A stretch of 64,000 nucleotides of DNA, from the NCBI RefSeq assembly GCF_013426205.1, contig NC_089422.1, positions 9,542,625 to 9,606,624 of the forward strand, written 5' to 3'. The stretch's first letter is position 1, and the number at the start of each line of letters is the position of its first letter. This document shows, piece after piece, positions 38,879-47,819 of the stretch. The notes beneath the pieces were generated by a model that ran no database searches, had not been told where the DNA came from, and saw only the letters and a program-made list of their open reading frames with translations. The position numbers were made by a program, and so were the translations under genes. Origin of the DNA: Metarhizium brunneum (taxonomy: Eukaryota; Ascomycota; Sordariomycetes; Hypocreales; Clavicipitaceae).

Positions 38879-39259
38879 GTGTCTAAACCACCATCACCCT
38901 CTGCCTTCACACGACTCATTCAGCCTAGGGTAGTACCAAAACAGCTACAAGAGGCATGCCTAAATGTGTTTGTGTTGCCTGCGAACCCGACTATCGACGA
39001 CCCGCCAAAAATCCTATGGAAGAACCGTCATTTTCTCCAGGAGGATTCACTTGCACGGAAGGGTGCAAAAGGAAGGAAGATCTCGATTAGGTGGCATGGG
39101 TTATTCCTTATTGAATTAAATTACCAGAATCACCCAATTTGCAATGTCTGGTACTACAGTCAGTGCGACATAAAGGGGAAGCTGAGTTTTTCTCAGTACA
39201 GGCCACCTCGTATGCAGCAGACCGCAAGCACCGGTCTCTTAGTCAGACTTGACACTTAG
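38879..39259 (+). pseudogene. Possible hAT-type transposase N-terminal (BED-finger) fragment
   Basis: 126 codons starting at a GTG. The segment KILWKNRHFLQEDSLARKGA followed by KGRKISIRWHG and a CNVWYYSQCDIKGK stretch resembles the N-terminal region of fungal hAT transposases, where a BED-type finger follows a similar run. Only part of a Cys/His finger is present and no catalytic hATC domain exists downstream. The resemblance is from memory of the family and is moderate to weak. Confidence 0.35.
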
Positions 39260-39455
39260 CAAGCTCACGTCAGCTATGTCATTGACACAAGAAGCCATCC
39301 ATCTCGGCTCGGGGGGACCAATTGATATCTACCCGATACGTACACTTGATATATGTACATGTCTATATATTCGATGTCCCCATCACAGCTTTCCCAGCAA
39401 TCCAGGATACAACCGAGCTAGAAATTAGCGATAGAGCTGGCTGCATGGAAGAATC

Positions 39456-41019
39456 ATGCCTTCTCATGTTTACGACGTCATTGTAGTAGGCGGCGGCGCG
39501 ATCGGGCTTGGAGCTGCATATGAGGTAGCCAAAGCAGGCAAATCTATTCTGGTACTCGAGCAGAGCTGTCTCTTCAACGCGAGTGGAAGCTCCAATGACC
39601 TAGCCAGAATGTATCGCACAATGTAAGTCAAAGGAAACGCTCTACAGGCTTTCGCTCAAACAGGACATACAGGTATACTGAACCGTTCATGGCGGAGCTT
39701 GCTTACAAGTCCATGGGCATTTGGAACGAGCTAGAAATGGACGCTGGTACATCTCTGCGCGTAATGTCAGGGCTCCTGAATTTCGGAGACGCTACAATGG
39801 GAGCAGACACCCCAGAAGGTTCTCATTCAAGATTTTCTGCATGTTTATAAAAGATACTAAATATGTCTTAGGAACACTCATGGGGCCTATAGCTAATCTG
39901 GAGAAGCTGGGTATGCCGTTCCGCAGGAGTACGTGTCTTACTTGTATATACAATTCTTCTGAGCTTACAAGACATTAGTGACGAAAAAAGAAATGGAAAA
40001 CGAGTACCCATTCAAGAAACTCCCAGAAGCGTGGGAAGGCATCTTCGCTCCAGATAATGGCGTGATCAATGTCCCACTCCTGGTTCGAACTCTGGCACGG
40101 CTGGCCAAAGACTATGGCGCTCACACTAAGCAATATACCGAAGTCAAAAAGCTCGTCCCTGTTAAGGACAACGGCGAAGATACGTGGAGGGTCGAAACCC
40201 GTGTCAACGGCGACGAGGCTGTGTTATTCAGGGCTCGAAAGATTATTATAGCGGCGGGTGCATATACAAATCACGTCGTGCAGCCTAGCTTCAATTTCAA
40301 GCTGAAGCTCAATATCTGGGAGATGGTGGCATCGTATTTTTCGGTCAATGCTGGTCCTAGTGGAACGCTTTTTCCAAGTACGTCATGGTAAACATTGATT
40401 GCGAAGCTGCTAATCGTTACCAGGTATGTGGTTCCAGTTCGCGAACGACAAGCATGGCAGGTCACGGCTGTTCTACGGGTTTCCAACAGTCGAATGGGGT
40501 CCTCCCAACGTGTGTCGAATCGCGGTAGATGCGGCAACAAGACAGATTACAGACCCCAGTCTACGGTGCGGTAGCGTCGTGAACCCCGAGGATATACACG
40601 ATACACAGCAATTCATCAAAGAGCACCTGGTGGGCGTAGATCACATGACACCTGCGTACACCTTATCGTGTCTGCAGACGAATACGTTCGGTCCGTACAT
40701 TTCTCTCTCCAGGGCAGTCGAAAGCTGACAACTCGAGTCAGACAACATGTTCGTACTAGACTATATTCCGGAACAGTATCTCCAAGGCGGTGCAAGAGAT
40801 AGTGTGGCAGTGTTCACCGCCGGCTGGGCTATGAAGTTCGTGCCGCTGATCGGGCGAGCCCTGAAGGACATGGTGCTGAATGGACACTCTGAGTATGCGT
40901 TGGACGAGTTCAAGATCGATCGTCTGGATCCCAAGAGCAAAGGAAAATATGGCAAACCCCAAGCGGGCATCATTGACGAAGTGGATGCCGATTTTGCCAA
41001 TAGCTGGGAGCATCTCTAG
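39456..41019 (+). CDS. FAD-dependent amine oxidase, MSOX / L-pipecolate oxidase type
   Basis: Join 39456..39622, 39673..39818, 39872..39928, 39979..40377, 40424..40690, 40742..41019; 437 aa, all six exons in phase. The N-terminus YDVIVVGGGAIGLGAAYEV is the FAD Rossmann motif with ILVLEQ ending strand 2. ARMYRTM fits the R-x-x-R block of the sarcosine oxidase group. SCLQTNT contains the Cys expected to carry covalent FAD in monomeric sarcosine and pipecolate oxidases, and GWAMKFVPLIGRAL near the C-terminus is the second flavin loop. The family oxidises secondary amino acids such as sarcosine, pipecolate and proline to cyclic or open imines. The protein ends SWEHL, with no SKL-type peroxisome signal. 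Intron 2 (GTTCTC) and intron 5 (GTCCGT) have weaker donors but are required by phase. Confidence 0.88.
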
Positions 41020-41545
41020 TAGCAATTATATATGCATCGTAGTGCGAGCTGAGTGCGTATTTACCACTAGACATTGAGGCTACAATGGCAAAAGACGACA
41101 AGTTCTTGCCAGACACAGCTGTTGCCGCGTGCAGAGTCTTGTTCCTCGCGCGGACACCTTGCACAATTGAAATTTGCCAAGAGATATTTCCACTGCCTAC
41201 ATTACTACATACAGTGTAAGACTATGAGATGTAAATCAGTCAGAGCTATTCCGTACAAGGTCAGTAAGTGATGACGCAGCGCCATGATAAAACGACGCCA
41301 CAAGTAATCCGGGCTGTGATGACTACATTTAGTCAGCTTTTCAGTTGTACATGGAGATCTGACTGTATCCGATGCAAGGATAGAAGGAGTCTATTACTAA
41401 GCATCTGAGCACATATGACTTCAAAAGTAACAAATTGACATCTTGGAAGTCATTAACCTTTGCGAAGCACTGATTTCTTCGCGCATCAAAGCCGCACCAT
41501 AAAAGCTGTGCAGAATCAAGTCAACGTGCTCGACTAGATACGAAA
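41020..41545. other. Intergenic, promoter of the methyltransferase
   Basis: 526 bp with no gene. Short ORFs on both strands are chance. It probably holds the 3' end of the oxidase gene and the methyltransferase promoter. Confidence 0.4.
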
Positions 41546-42208
41546 ATGACAAAGTTCAAGCAAAGCAACACGGCCAAATATCTGACCTCAATCTACTCTG
41601 TATCTACACCGACAGAATGTGCCAGTATTTACGACAGCTGGTCCGAATCATATGACGTTGATGTCGTTCAAGGGAACGTGGAATATGTCGCGCCAAGGGC
41701 GACCGCACTTCGCGCCAAGACTGAAGGTGGCAACATGACTGGAAGCATACTGGACGCTGGCTGTGGTACAGGACTCGTCGGAGTCGCCTTGGCACAGTAC
41801 GGGGCCAAGAATATCGACGGCATTGACTTATCTTCGGGAATGCTAAACGAGGCCCGCAAGACCGGCGTCTATCGCGACCTGTCCATTGTTGATATGAGCA
41901 AACAAATCGACAAAGCAGATGAGTCCTATGACGTAATCACATGCTGTGGCACTTTTACTCCAGGACACGTCGGCCCTGATCCAGGAATCAAAGAACTTGT
42001 GCGTCTCGCGAAGAAGGGTGGCGTGATAGTTGCAACCATCACAGACGTCATTTTCGATACCGGAGGATACCGTGCCGAGATTGAGAGACTAGCTAGTGAT
42101 GGATTGATAACAATCGTAGCGACGGCGAAAGAGCCTTATCGTGTTGGGTCCAACACGTTGGCTCATATGGTGGTGTTGCGCCGGAGTAACTTGGCGATTG
42201 GCCATTGA
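41546..42208 (+). CDS. Class I SAM-dependent methyltransferase (WBSCR27-like)
   Basis: A single exon of 220 aa. Motif I is SILDAGCGTGLVGVALAQYG, followed by the acidic motif IDGIDLSSGMLNEAR and the YDVITCCGTFTPGHVGP motif IV region, which fits the small methyltransferases related to Williams-Beuren region protein 27. The N-terminal block ECASIYDSWSESYDVDV is also typical of that group. No targeting signal is visible. The acceptor (O, N or C) is unknown. Position between an amine oxidase and a transporter suggests small-molecule methylation. Confidence 0.88.
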   Translation: MTKFKQSNTAKYLTSIYSVSTPTECASIYDSWSESYDVDVVQGNVEYVAPRATALRAKTEGGNMTGSILDAGCGTGLVGVALAQYGAKNIDGIDLSSGMLNEARKTGVYRDLSIVDMSKQIDKADESYDVITCCGTFTPGHVGPDPGIKELVRLAKKGGVIVATITDVIFDTGGYRAEIERLASDGLITIVATAKEPYRVGSNTLAHMVVLRRSNLAIGH

Positions 42209-42746
42209 GAATTTGAGTTCACCGTTGATGGCTGCTGGGCTATAATAAGGAATGATGCTTGTATCAGTCTCCAAGGTATTTTGACCCTTCCAATGTATGA
42301 TGCATGAGCCTCGTGGAGGTCTGCCGTGCCGCAGCGTCCTCAACCTTGATCCGTACGATATTAATCTCACTTGCGTACTATTTATGACTCTTGAGTCTGA
42401 TCAATAACAGTCTCAAGTGGCTATATTACTTTGCAACGGTACGTCAACATCCATATTTATGAGGTATTTACCCAGCGTGGCCAATTTGATTTGTTTCCAT
42501 TACATGCTGTCCAACCATATATGAACCTCGGTAGTCTGTGTGTTTCGCAGCTCCATCGTCGCATGGGTCTGACTTCTTTTCACACCCGGCCGTGGCACAC
42601 AGGTGTTTGACACCTTTGTCATCACCTCCGCAGACGAAACATTCAGCTGGCTCAGTGCACCTTCCAAAATGGACGCAGCAGTTTTGCATAGCTTTAGATT
42701 TGACAAGTTCTATTTGGTCTCTGGGGTTCAAGCACACACAATGAGC
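42209..42746. other. Convergent gap with a small Cys-rich ORF
   Basis: 538 bp between the methyltransferase and the transporter stop. The minus-strand ORF 42468-42737 is Cys-rich and listed separately. Nothing else is seen. Confidence 0.4.
42468..42689 (-). CDS. Small cysteine-rich ORF, function unknown
   Basis: From an internal ATG at about 42689 the frame encodes roughly 73 residues with eight Cys in about 40 residues, in the order CC, C, C, C, C, C, C (NCCVHFGRC, AECFVCGG, LCATAGC, SDPC). This spacing is unlike the random ORFs nearby and resembles small disulfide-rich proteins. No signal peptide precedes it, and the region upstream is the end of the transporter gene. It may be an orphan exon or chance. 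Confidence 0.22.
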   Translation of the reverse strand: MQNCCVHFGRCTEPAECFVCGGDDKGVKHLCATAGCEKKSDPCDDGAAKHTDYRGSYMVGQHVMETNQIGHAG

Positions 42747-44182
42747 TCATGCCTTCGCGCGCCCGTCATCTTCCACCTGGACAGCCTCCAAATTGTTAGG
42801 TGTTGTTTCTCCCTCTCCGGATTTTGAGCGAGGGCCGTCGAACTTGACTTCAGTCCATTTAGCCGCGCAGATGAAGAGACTAGCGCACATCGTCACCACA
42901 CCCGCCCATATCTGAGCCTTGAGAAAGCCTCCATCGTCGCTTTGGATCAAAGCACCCGCTAACGGCGGTCCTGCTAGTGACGCGAATGCTATAAGGCTAT
43001 CCACCATGCCGAAACGAACACCTAGCTTGCTCAAGTCCGCGGTCAATGATGCGAGCCCGCTGACGAACACTGTTGGAGGTATACATCGTTAGTCAATCTT
43101 CAAGGTACGATCGGCAGGGCTTGGCTATGAGATGTAATCTGACAATAGGACACGCCAAAGGTAAAGGTAAATAGAAGGGATGTATACTGACTTCCTTGAA
43201 CTGCGCCGGTGGCAACTCCGTAAAAAACAGAATACACGTAAAGACTGCTGACGCTGCGCACGGCAATCCAGACAAACAGCATTATAGCGAGGAATATCGT
43301 CGACACGATCAAGGTGAGCAGTGAGCCAAAGTATCTATCGGCAAGGAATCCAAGTATCGGTCGTACTGGGATGCCGATAGCACTGATGATGACGAGCAGG
43401 TTCGCAGCTTCCACCGCAGAGAGGCCTACGCGCAGGGTCGCGTATGTGTTTATGAAGAAGAAGCAAAAATACACGGCTGTAAATATCAGGACTACGCCGA
43501 TCGTGAAGAGGACGTATGTAGGCTCCGTGAATGCCTTCCATTCGACGAGTGGCCCCGCCTTGCGCGGTGGAAGACGTGGCCGAAAGACAAGGATGACGAC
43601 GACTGCGAACGCTAGAGCAATATAGCCTTGGACGCGGACTGCGCTAGGAAACCCAATAGTCGCCTGGAGATGTTGAATGACCAAAGAGAACAGTATGCTG
43701 CCTGTGCCGCTCCCAGACGCGGCCAATCCTATGGCAAATGCTTTCCTTTTGTTCCAGTACGAGCCGACTACAGCCATTGATGGCACATAGCAGGCACCCA
43801 TACCGAGGCCGGTACAGAGGCCTTGTGCGAGGAATATCTGCCAGTACTCGGTCGCCAAGCTTGTCATGAAGGTTCCGAGCACGATTAACGAACAGCCCGC
43901 CACGGCTGCGTGCTGAGCGTAGCCTGCATCGGCAGCGCGGCCGGCGAATGTTCCTAAAAAGAAGGTGAGAAAAACTTGTAGGGATCCAATCCAGGCAACT
44001 TGCGACTCGGGCAATGACAATGTGGTCGTATAATGAAGTTGATAAACGCCAAATGAAGCGGAATATCCCCATGACAAAGCATTGATGAGATGACTTGCGA
44101 GGATCTGGAGCCAGGCCTGAACGCCGCCATCAGGAGGGGGGCCGGGCTCTTCCTGGACCAAGGGAAAAATGTTGAATGGCAT
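42747..44182 (-). CDS. MFS transporter, monocarboxylate (MCT/SLC16-like) family
   Basis: Complement of join 42747..43069, 43192..44182; 437 aa. The start MPFNIFPLVQEEPGPPPDGG leads into GGVQAWLQILASH, the D/GG-x-x-x-W signature of fungal MCT-like carriers. About 12 hydrophobic segments follow, with GLGMGACYVPSMAVVGSYWNKRKAFAIG as the helix 4-5 block. The 122-nt intron has donor GTCAGT, branch CTAAC and acceptor AACAG, and splicing gives VQGMFVSGLASLTADL. These carriers move carboxylates or drug-like metabolites across the plasma membrane and are frequent in metabolite clusters. Export of the pathway product is an inference from position. An in-frame upstream extension to 44365 is less likely as the start. 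Confidence 0.9.
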
Positions 44183-44804
44183 GGCGCGGATTCTTCTGTC
44201 ATGATAAGGAGAAAAGATGTGAGACGGGAGAGAAAAAGTGAGAAGGGGGAGACATCTGTCTGTGTCGATGCGATCATCAAAACAGCACCAGACAGTAATC
44301 AAACACACGGCAGGCGTGCATGCAAGTAGTACACTAGCCCGAGTTTGGAAGAGACCCAGCTCCACCAGCCAACTTGGCTGTGGCTGTGCCTCTAGTCAGG
44401 GAATTGAATACAACGGCAAAGGTATTGATTGTTTTTGAAGGTCTTTTTAATTGAAGCTATTCGCGCTGCTTTGTTGGTGGCGCATGGTGATTCCACTGAC
44501 AAGTACGCCCCAGAGACTCAGGGTCAGCCGGAGGGATTGGCAAACCTGGCCTAGGGCTATAATTGTATGTACGGAGTATGTGTTGCATATGACTAATACA
44601 GGGATAGTCTCAGGCGACAGATACATGGGCATCCGGACAAATGTTGCGGTCTGAGTCATGTCACGCAAGAGCCATCTTGCCTTCCGAATCGGTCCCAACC
44701 ATTGGTGGTGGGCGGACCGTGGAGTTGCTGTGAAGCAGGGTGTCTTATTTGCCAGGGCTGTGGGAGCTAACATTGCCGCGATCGGAAGGCCCTTGGCAGC
44801 CCAC
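44183..44804. other. Intergenic DNA up to the retrotransposon insertion
   Basis: The transporter promoter and about 350 bp of DNA with no gene. It ends with CCCAC at 44800-44804, the left copy of the retrotransposon target duplication. Confidence 0.5.
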
Positions 44805-45240
44805 TGTTACGACCCAGCACGTAGGCTGCAGGTTGGGCCGGCTGCATGGAGCCGCCGGGCGGCACAGGCATGACGGGCCACGGAACATTGGTCGGCACGA
44901 CAGGACCAATGGGAAGGACGCTCAGTTATTATAAGTGAGCATGCACAACGCTCACCAGTGTTTGGAAGTGAGCATCGAGGATGCTCACCTCCGCGATAAC
45001 TAGCAACCGTAGTATATAGGGACCCCCAAATTCGCTTCATAGATAGCCTCTAGCTCCTTAGCTTTCAACACAGATCATTACATTGAATAAGCCTCGCTTA
45101 CAACTCTTTGACTCTGATCACTTGGTTACGGTCTACGACCTATTACCAACGTAACACCCAACTGCTCAGATTGACTGCCCTAGTGGCTCTGCCAACATAA
45201 ACTACGACTAGTTTATCCCTTGGGAACCTTAGCCGTTACA
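44805..45240 (+). repeat. 5' LTR of the gypsy element
   Basis: TGTTACGACC...CCGTTACA. U3 holds the perfect palindrome GTGAGCATC-GAG-GATGCTCAC at 44968-44988. TATATA is at 45013-45018. AGCTTTCAAC at 45060-45069 is the presumed start of the transcript. Confidence 0.95.
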
Positions 45241-45241
45241 C

Positions 45242-45251
45242 GTTGAAAGCT
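45242..45251 (+). other. Primer binding site, predicted self-priming (Tf1/sushi style)
   Basis: GTTGAAAGCT begins one base after the 5' LTR. It is exactly complementary to AGCTTTCAAC inside the LTR at 45060-45069, about 42 nt downstream of the TATA box. In Tf1-like elements the 5' end of the mRNA folds back on such a site to prime reverse transcription, instead of a tRNA. Confidence 0.6.
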
Positions 45252-45303
45252 CTTGTTCAGACTACTACCGCGTCACTCTGAGCAATACCTGATAACTGTC
45301 AAC

Positions 45304-47802
45304 ATGGCACCACGCGAGACTACCACCGCATCTGGATCCAATGAAACCCGAGAGGGACCAACCACCATCTCTGCTCACGACATGCTTGCTGAGATCATAC
45401 GCCTTCGGGAACGGGTCCAACAGATGGAAGAAGAACGGCAGGAACAAGCCACGACTGCGGCCACAATTAAAAAGGACTTGGGAGAAATCCTTAGACCCAG
45501 GGCACCAGGACCGTACGACGGATCCCCGGGTGCGCTTCAAGGATTCCTCACTCAACTCAGGGCTTACCACCGACAATTCCCGACCAAAATGGAAGAATCC
45601 TCTGCCAAGGTACTGCACGCAGGAGGGTGTATGACGGGAGTGGCACTCGCATGGTTTGAACCCATTATGAGGGACTACCTTAACAAAGAAAAAGACGACC
45701 GCGAAGAAGAAACCAACACCATTTTCGAAAGTTACGATGAATTCGAAAAAGCTATCAAAAAGGCCTTTGGAACAGTTGACGAAGCTAGGGCTGCTGAGTA
45801 CTACATCGACGGGCTCAAGCAGAAGGGATCGGCATCCGATTATGCCGCTCGCTTCAGACAACTTGCATCTCAGCTTGACTGGGAGGACGAACCTCTTATG
45901 TCAGCTTTCTATAAAGGACTTAAGGAAGAAGTCAAAGATGAACTCTACAGGGAGAACAGACCAGACAACTTATCGGACTACATCGCTATGGCGGTACGAA
46001 TCGACGACAGACAGTATCAGCGACGCATACAGAAGAAACAGGGTAAAGGAACCTGGAGCCCTGCCAAAGGGAAGAGTTACCAAGCCAATCAACGCAGAAA
46101 GCGTGACGAACCTATTGCCTATGGTCACACTCTTAACCCTGGACGAATGGAGCTTGACGCTACCAAGAAAGACGACAAAAAGGAAAAGAAATGCTACAAC
46201 TGCGGAAAACCAGGACATTTCGCCAATAAATGCAAGAAACCCAGGAAAGAATGGAAGCCAGTACCAGAAGGAGGTAAGAAACAACTCAATTCTACTAACC
46301 AACAGAAAATCGAAGTTACCGAATCAGAGGTGGAACATAAGAACCTCAACTGGACCTTCTGCTATGACGACAACTGCTACGTTCACATGAGCAGCAAACA
46401 AGAAAGAGGATGGTTTCCAAAAGAACCAAGAAAACCAAAGAAGAAAATTATGAACTTCATAGGAAACGGACTGCAAGTAGCCAAACAACTGGTACAAGAA
46501 GACCTGGACGAACAATCAATGGAAAAGAGAACGCTTGCAATGACGGGACGAAAGGAACTCCATGAACCAAAATCGCCAGAATATTTGGACGAAGACTCGC
46601 ACCAAGAAATTCTCGATTGGGTGCGACAACAAGCAGAAGCAAGGAAGAATCGAAGGGAACAACAATATAGGGAGGAGCAAGACGCACAAATCCTCACCAC
46701 CTTCGACGAACCGGAAGATAGAGTAAGGGAAATGAGCGTCGATGACGACAACGCAATCCTAGATACTCCAGAAGCGTCCGAAGACGAACGAAGCGAGGAA
46801 GAAACGCCTGCAAGGCTGACAGCCACACAAGAACAAGCTGTACAGCGATATTTCCCCGCACCAACAGGAAAACATTTCGCAATTCCTATTCTAGCAGTGG
46901 ACACCACCACGGCAATGGAAAACCAGACACTATGGTTTCCGGAAGGAGAGAAGGAAGACGATCCTAGACTCTCACCAAGACACGCGGAACATACACGTTT
47001 AGCATGGGCATCATGCGCGTTTGCAATGTGCCAGGCACACTTTCAAACCAAGGCACGATTGGATGCGTTTCCGATCAGGATGAAAGGATATCCGATCAAA
47101 GCACCATACTTCAGATGGGAACTCCTAGAATGGAGAGTGAAGATAATCAATAACGATCAAACGATGATCTTGGAACCCGATTCAAACACACCCATCAAAT
47201 GCCGAGCTCATACAGATCCTACGGACGTATGTGAATCAGACACATGCCAGTTACATGTACATACGAAGAACAGGCAGTGGCATCAGTATGTGTATGAGGG
47301 AAAAATCCCAACACACAGAAGGGAGTTACTACTCAAGTCACCTCGATGTGAAACAAAAGACCACATGGTATGCCCACTACCTAATTGTTCAGAACATATG
47401 GTAGATAAGGCCAGGGAATGGCACAAGTGGCAATGTGGAACACCAGCAGCATACAAACGGACACAGCGAGCATTAGACATACTCGAACAGAAAGACCCCA
47501 GGGGAACCACAGAATCAACATACCACAGTGAACAACAGTTGGATAAGTGGTACAACGAACAGAAGTTCAACCCCAGATGCAACAGGAAATATGCGGTAAA
47601 CTGCGACAACCCAAGATGCGAAAAACACGGAGAAATGAAAAACCAAATTTACAATCGCCTATGTCAAATGTTTGACGATGGGTTTTGCTTCAAGCACCCG
47701 CAAAACGGAACTGGACCTACAGAATGGTACCAAGAAATGAAACGACAAATCGCAGAAGAATCTATTCCGGAAAACTCAAAAAACGAGGCACGCCATCTGT
47801 AA
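45304..47802 (+). CDS. Gag polyprotein of the gypsy element
   Basis: 832 aa from ATG 45304. Residues about 60-260 form the gag/capsid-like domain (HAGGCMTGVALAWFEP, AAEYYIDGLKQKGSASDYAA). A CCHC zinc knuckle CYNCGKPGHFANKC is at residues 297-310. The C-terminal half is unusually long and carries four spaced C-x4-C-x2-H modules at about residues 353, 643, 690 and 767 (for example CYDDNCYVH, CESDTCQLH, CPLPNCSEH, CDNPRCEKH), often followed by a Lys and an aromatic residue. The frame ends at TAA 47800-47802 after a -1 slippery site at 47778. An upstream in-frame TTG is not a credible start. Confidence 0.93.
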   Translation: MAPRETTTASGSNETREGPTTISAHDMLAEIIRLRERVQQMEEERQEQATTAATIKKDLGEILRPRAPGPYDGSPGALQGFLTQLRAYHRQFPTKMEESSAKVLHAGGCMTGVALAWFEPIMRDYLNKEKDDREEETNTIFESYDEFEKAIKKAFGTVDEARAAEYYIDGLKQKGSASDYAARFRQLASQLDWEDEPLMSAFYKGLKEEVKDELYRENRPDNLSDYIAMAVRIDDRQYQRRIQKKQGKGTWSPAKGKSYQANQRRKRDEPIAYGHTLNPGRMELDATKKDDKKEKKCYNCGKPGHFANKCKKPRKEWKPVPEGGKKQLNSTNQQKIEVTESEVEHKNLNWTFCYDDNCYVHMSSKQERGWFPKEPRKPKKKIMNFIGNGLQVAKQLVQEDLDEQSMEKRTLAMTGRKELHEPKSPEYLDEDSHQEILDWVRQQAEARKNRREQQYREEQDAQILTTFDEPEDRVREMSVDDDNAILDTPEASEDERSEEETPARLTATQEQAVQRYFPAPTGKHFAIPILAVDTTTAMENQTLWFPEGEKEDDPRLSPRHAEHTRLAWASCAFAMCQAHFQTKARLDAFPIRMKGYPIKAPYFRWELLEWRVKIINNDQTMILEPDSNTPIKCRAHTDPTDVCESDTCQLHVHTKNRQWHQYVYEGKIPTHRRELLLKSPRCETKDHMVCPLPNCSEHMVDKAREWHKWQCGTPAAYKRTQRALDILEQKDPRGTTESTYHSEQQLDKWYNEQKFNPRCNRKYAVNCDNPRCEKHGEMKNQIYNRLCQMFDDGFCFKHPQNGTGPTEWYQEMKRQIAEESIPENSKNEARHL

Positions 47803-47819
47803 AAGGGCTACAGGCTGGC
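47778..47819 (+). promoter_or_regulatory. Predicted -1 ribosomal frameshift signal between gag and pol
   Basis: The heptamer A-AAA-AAC (47778-47784) sits in the gag frame as required (X-XXY-YYZ). After a 7-nt spacer a hairpin begins: GCCA (47792-47795) and CTGTA (47797-47801) pair with TACAG (47809-47813) and TGGC (47816-47819). The gag stop lies inside the hairpin. Slipping one base back enters the pol frame directly. Confidence 0.7.

Noticed and set aside
44807..45040. 77-codon minus-strand ORF in the LTR, repeated at 52182-52415
   Set aside because: Its duplication only reflects the identical LTRs. It lies in U3/R with no motif, begins at a non-ATG codon context of no note and is absent from the related LTR at 201.
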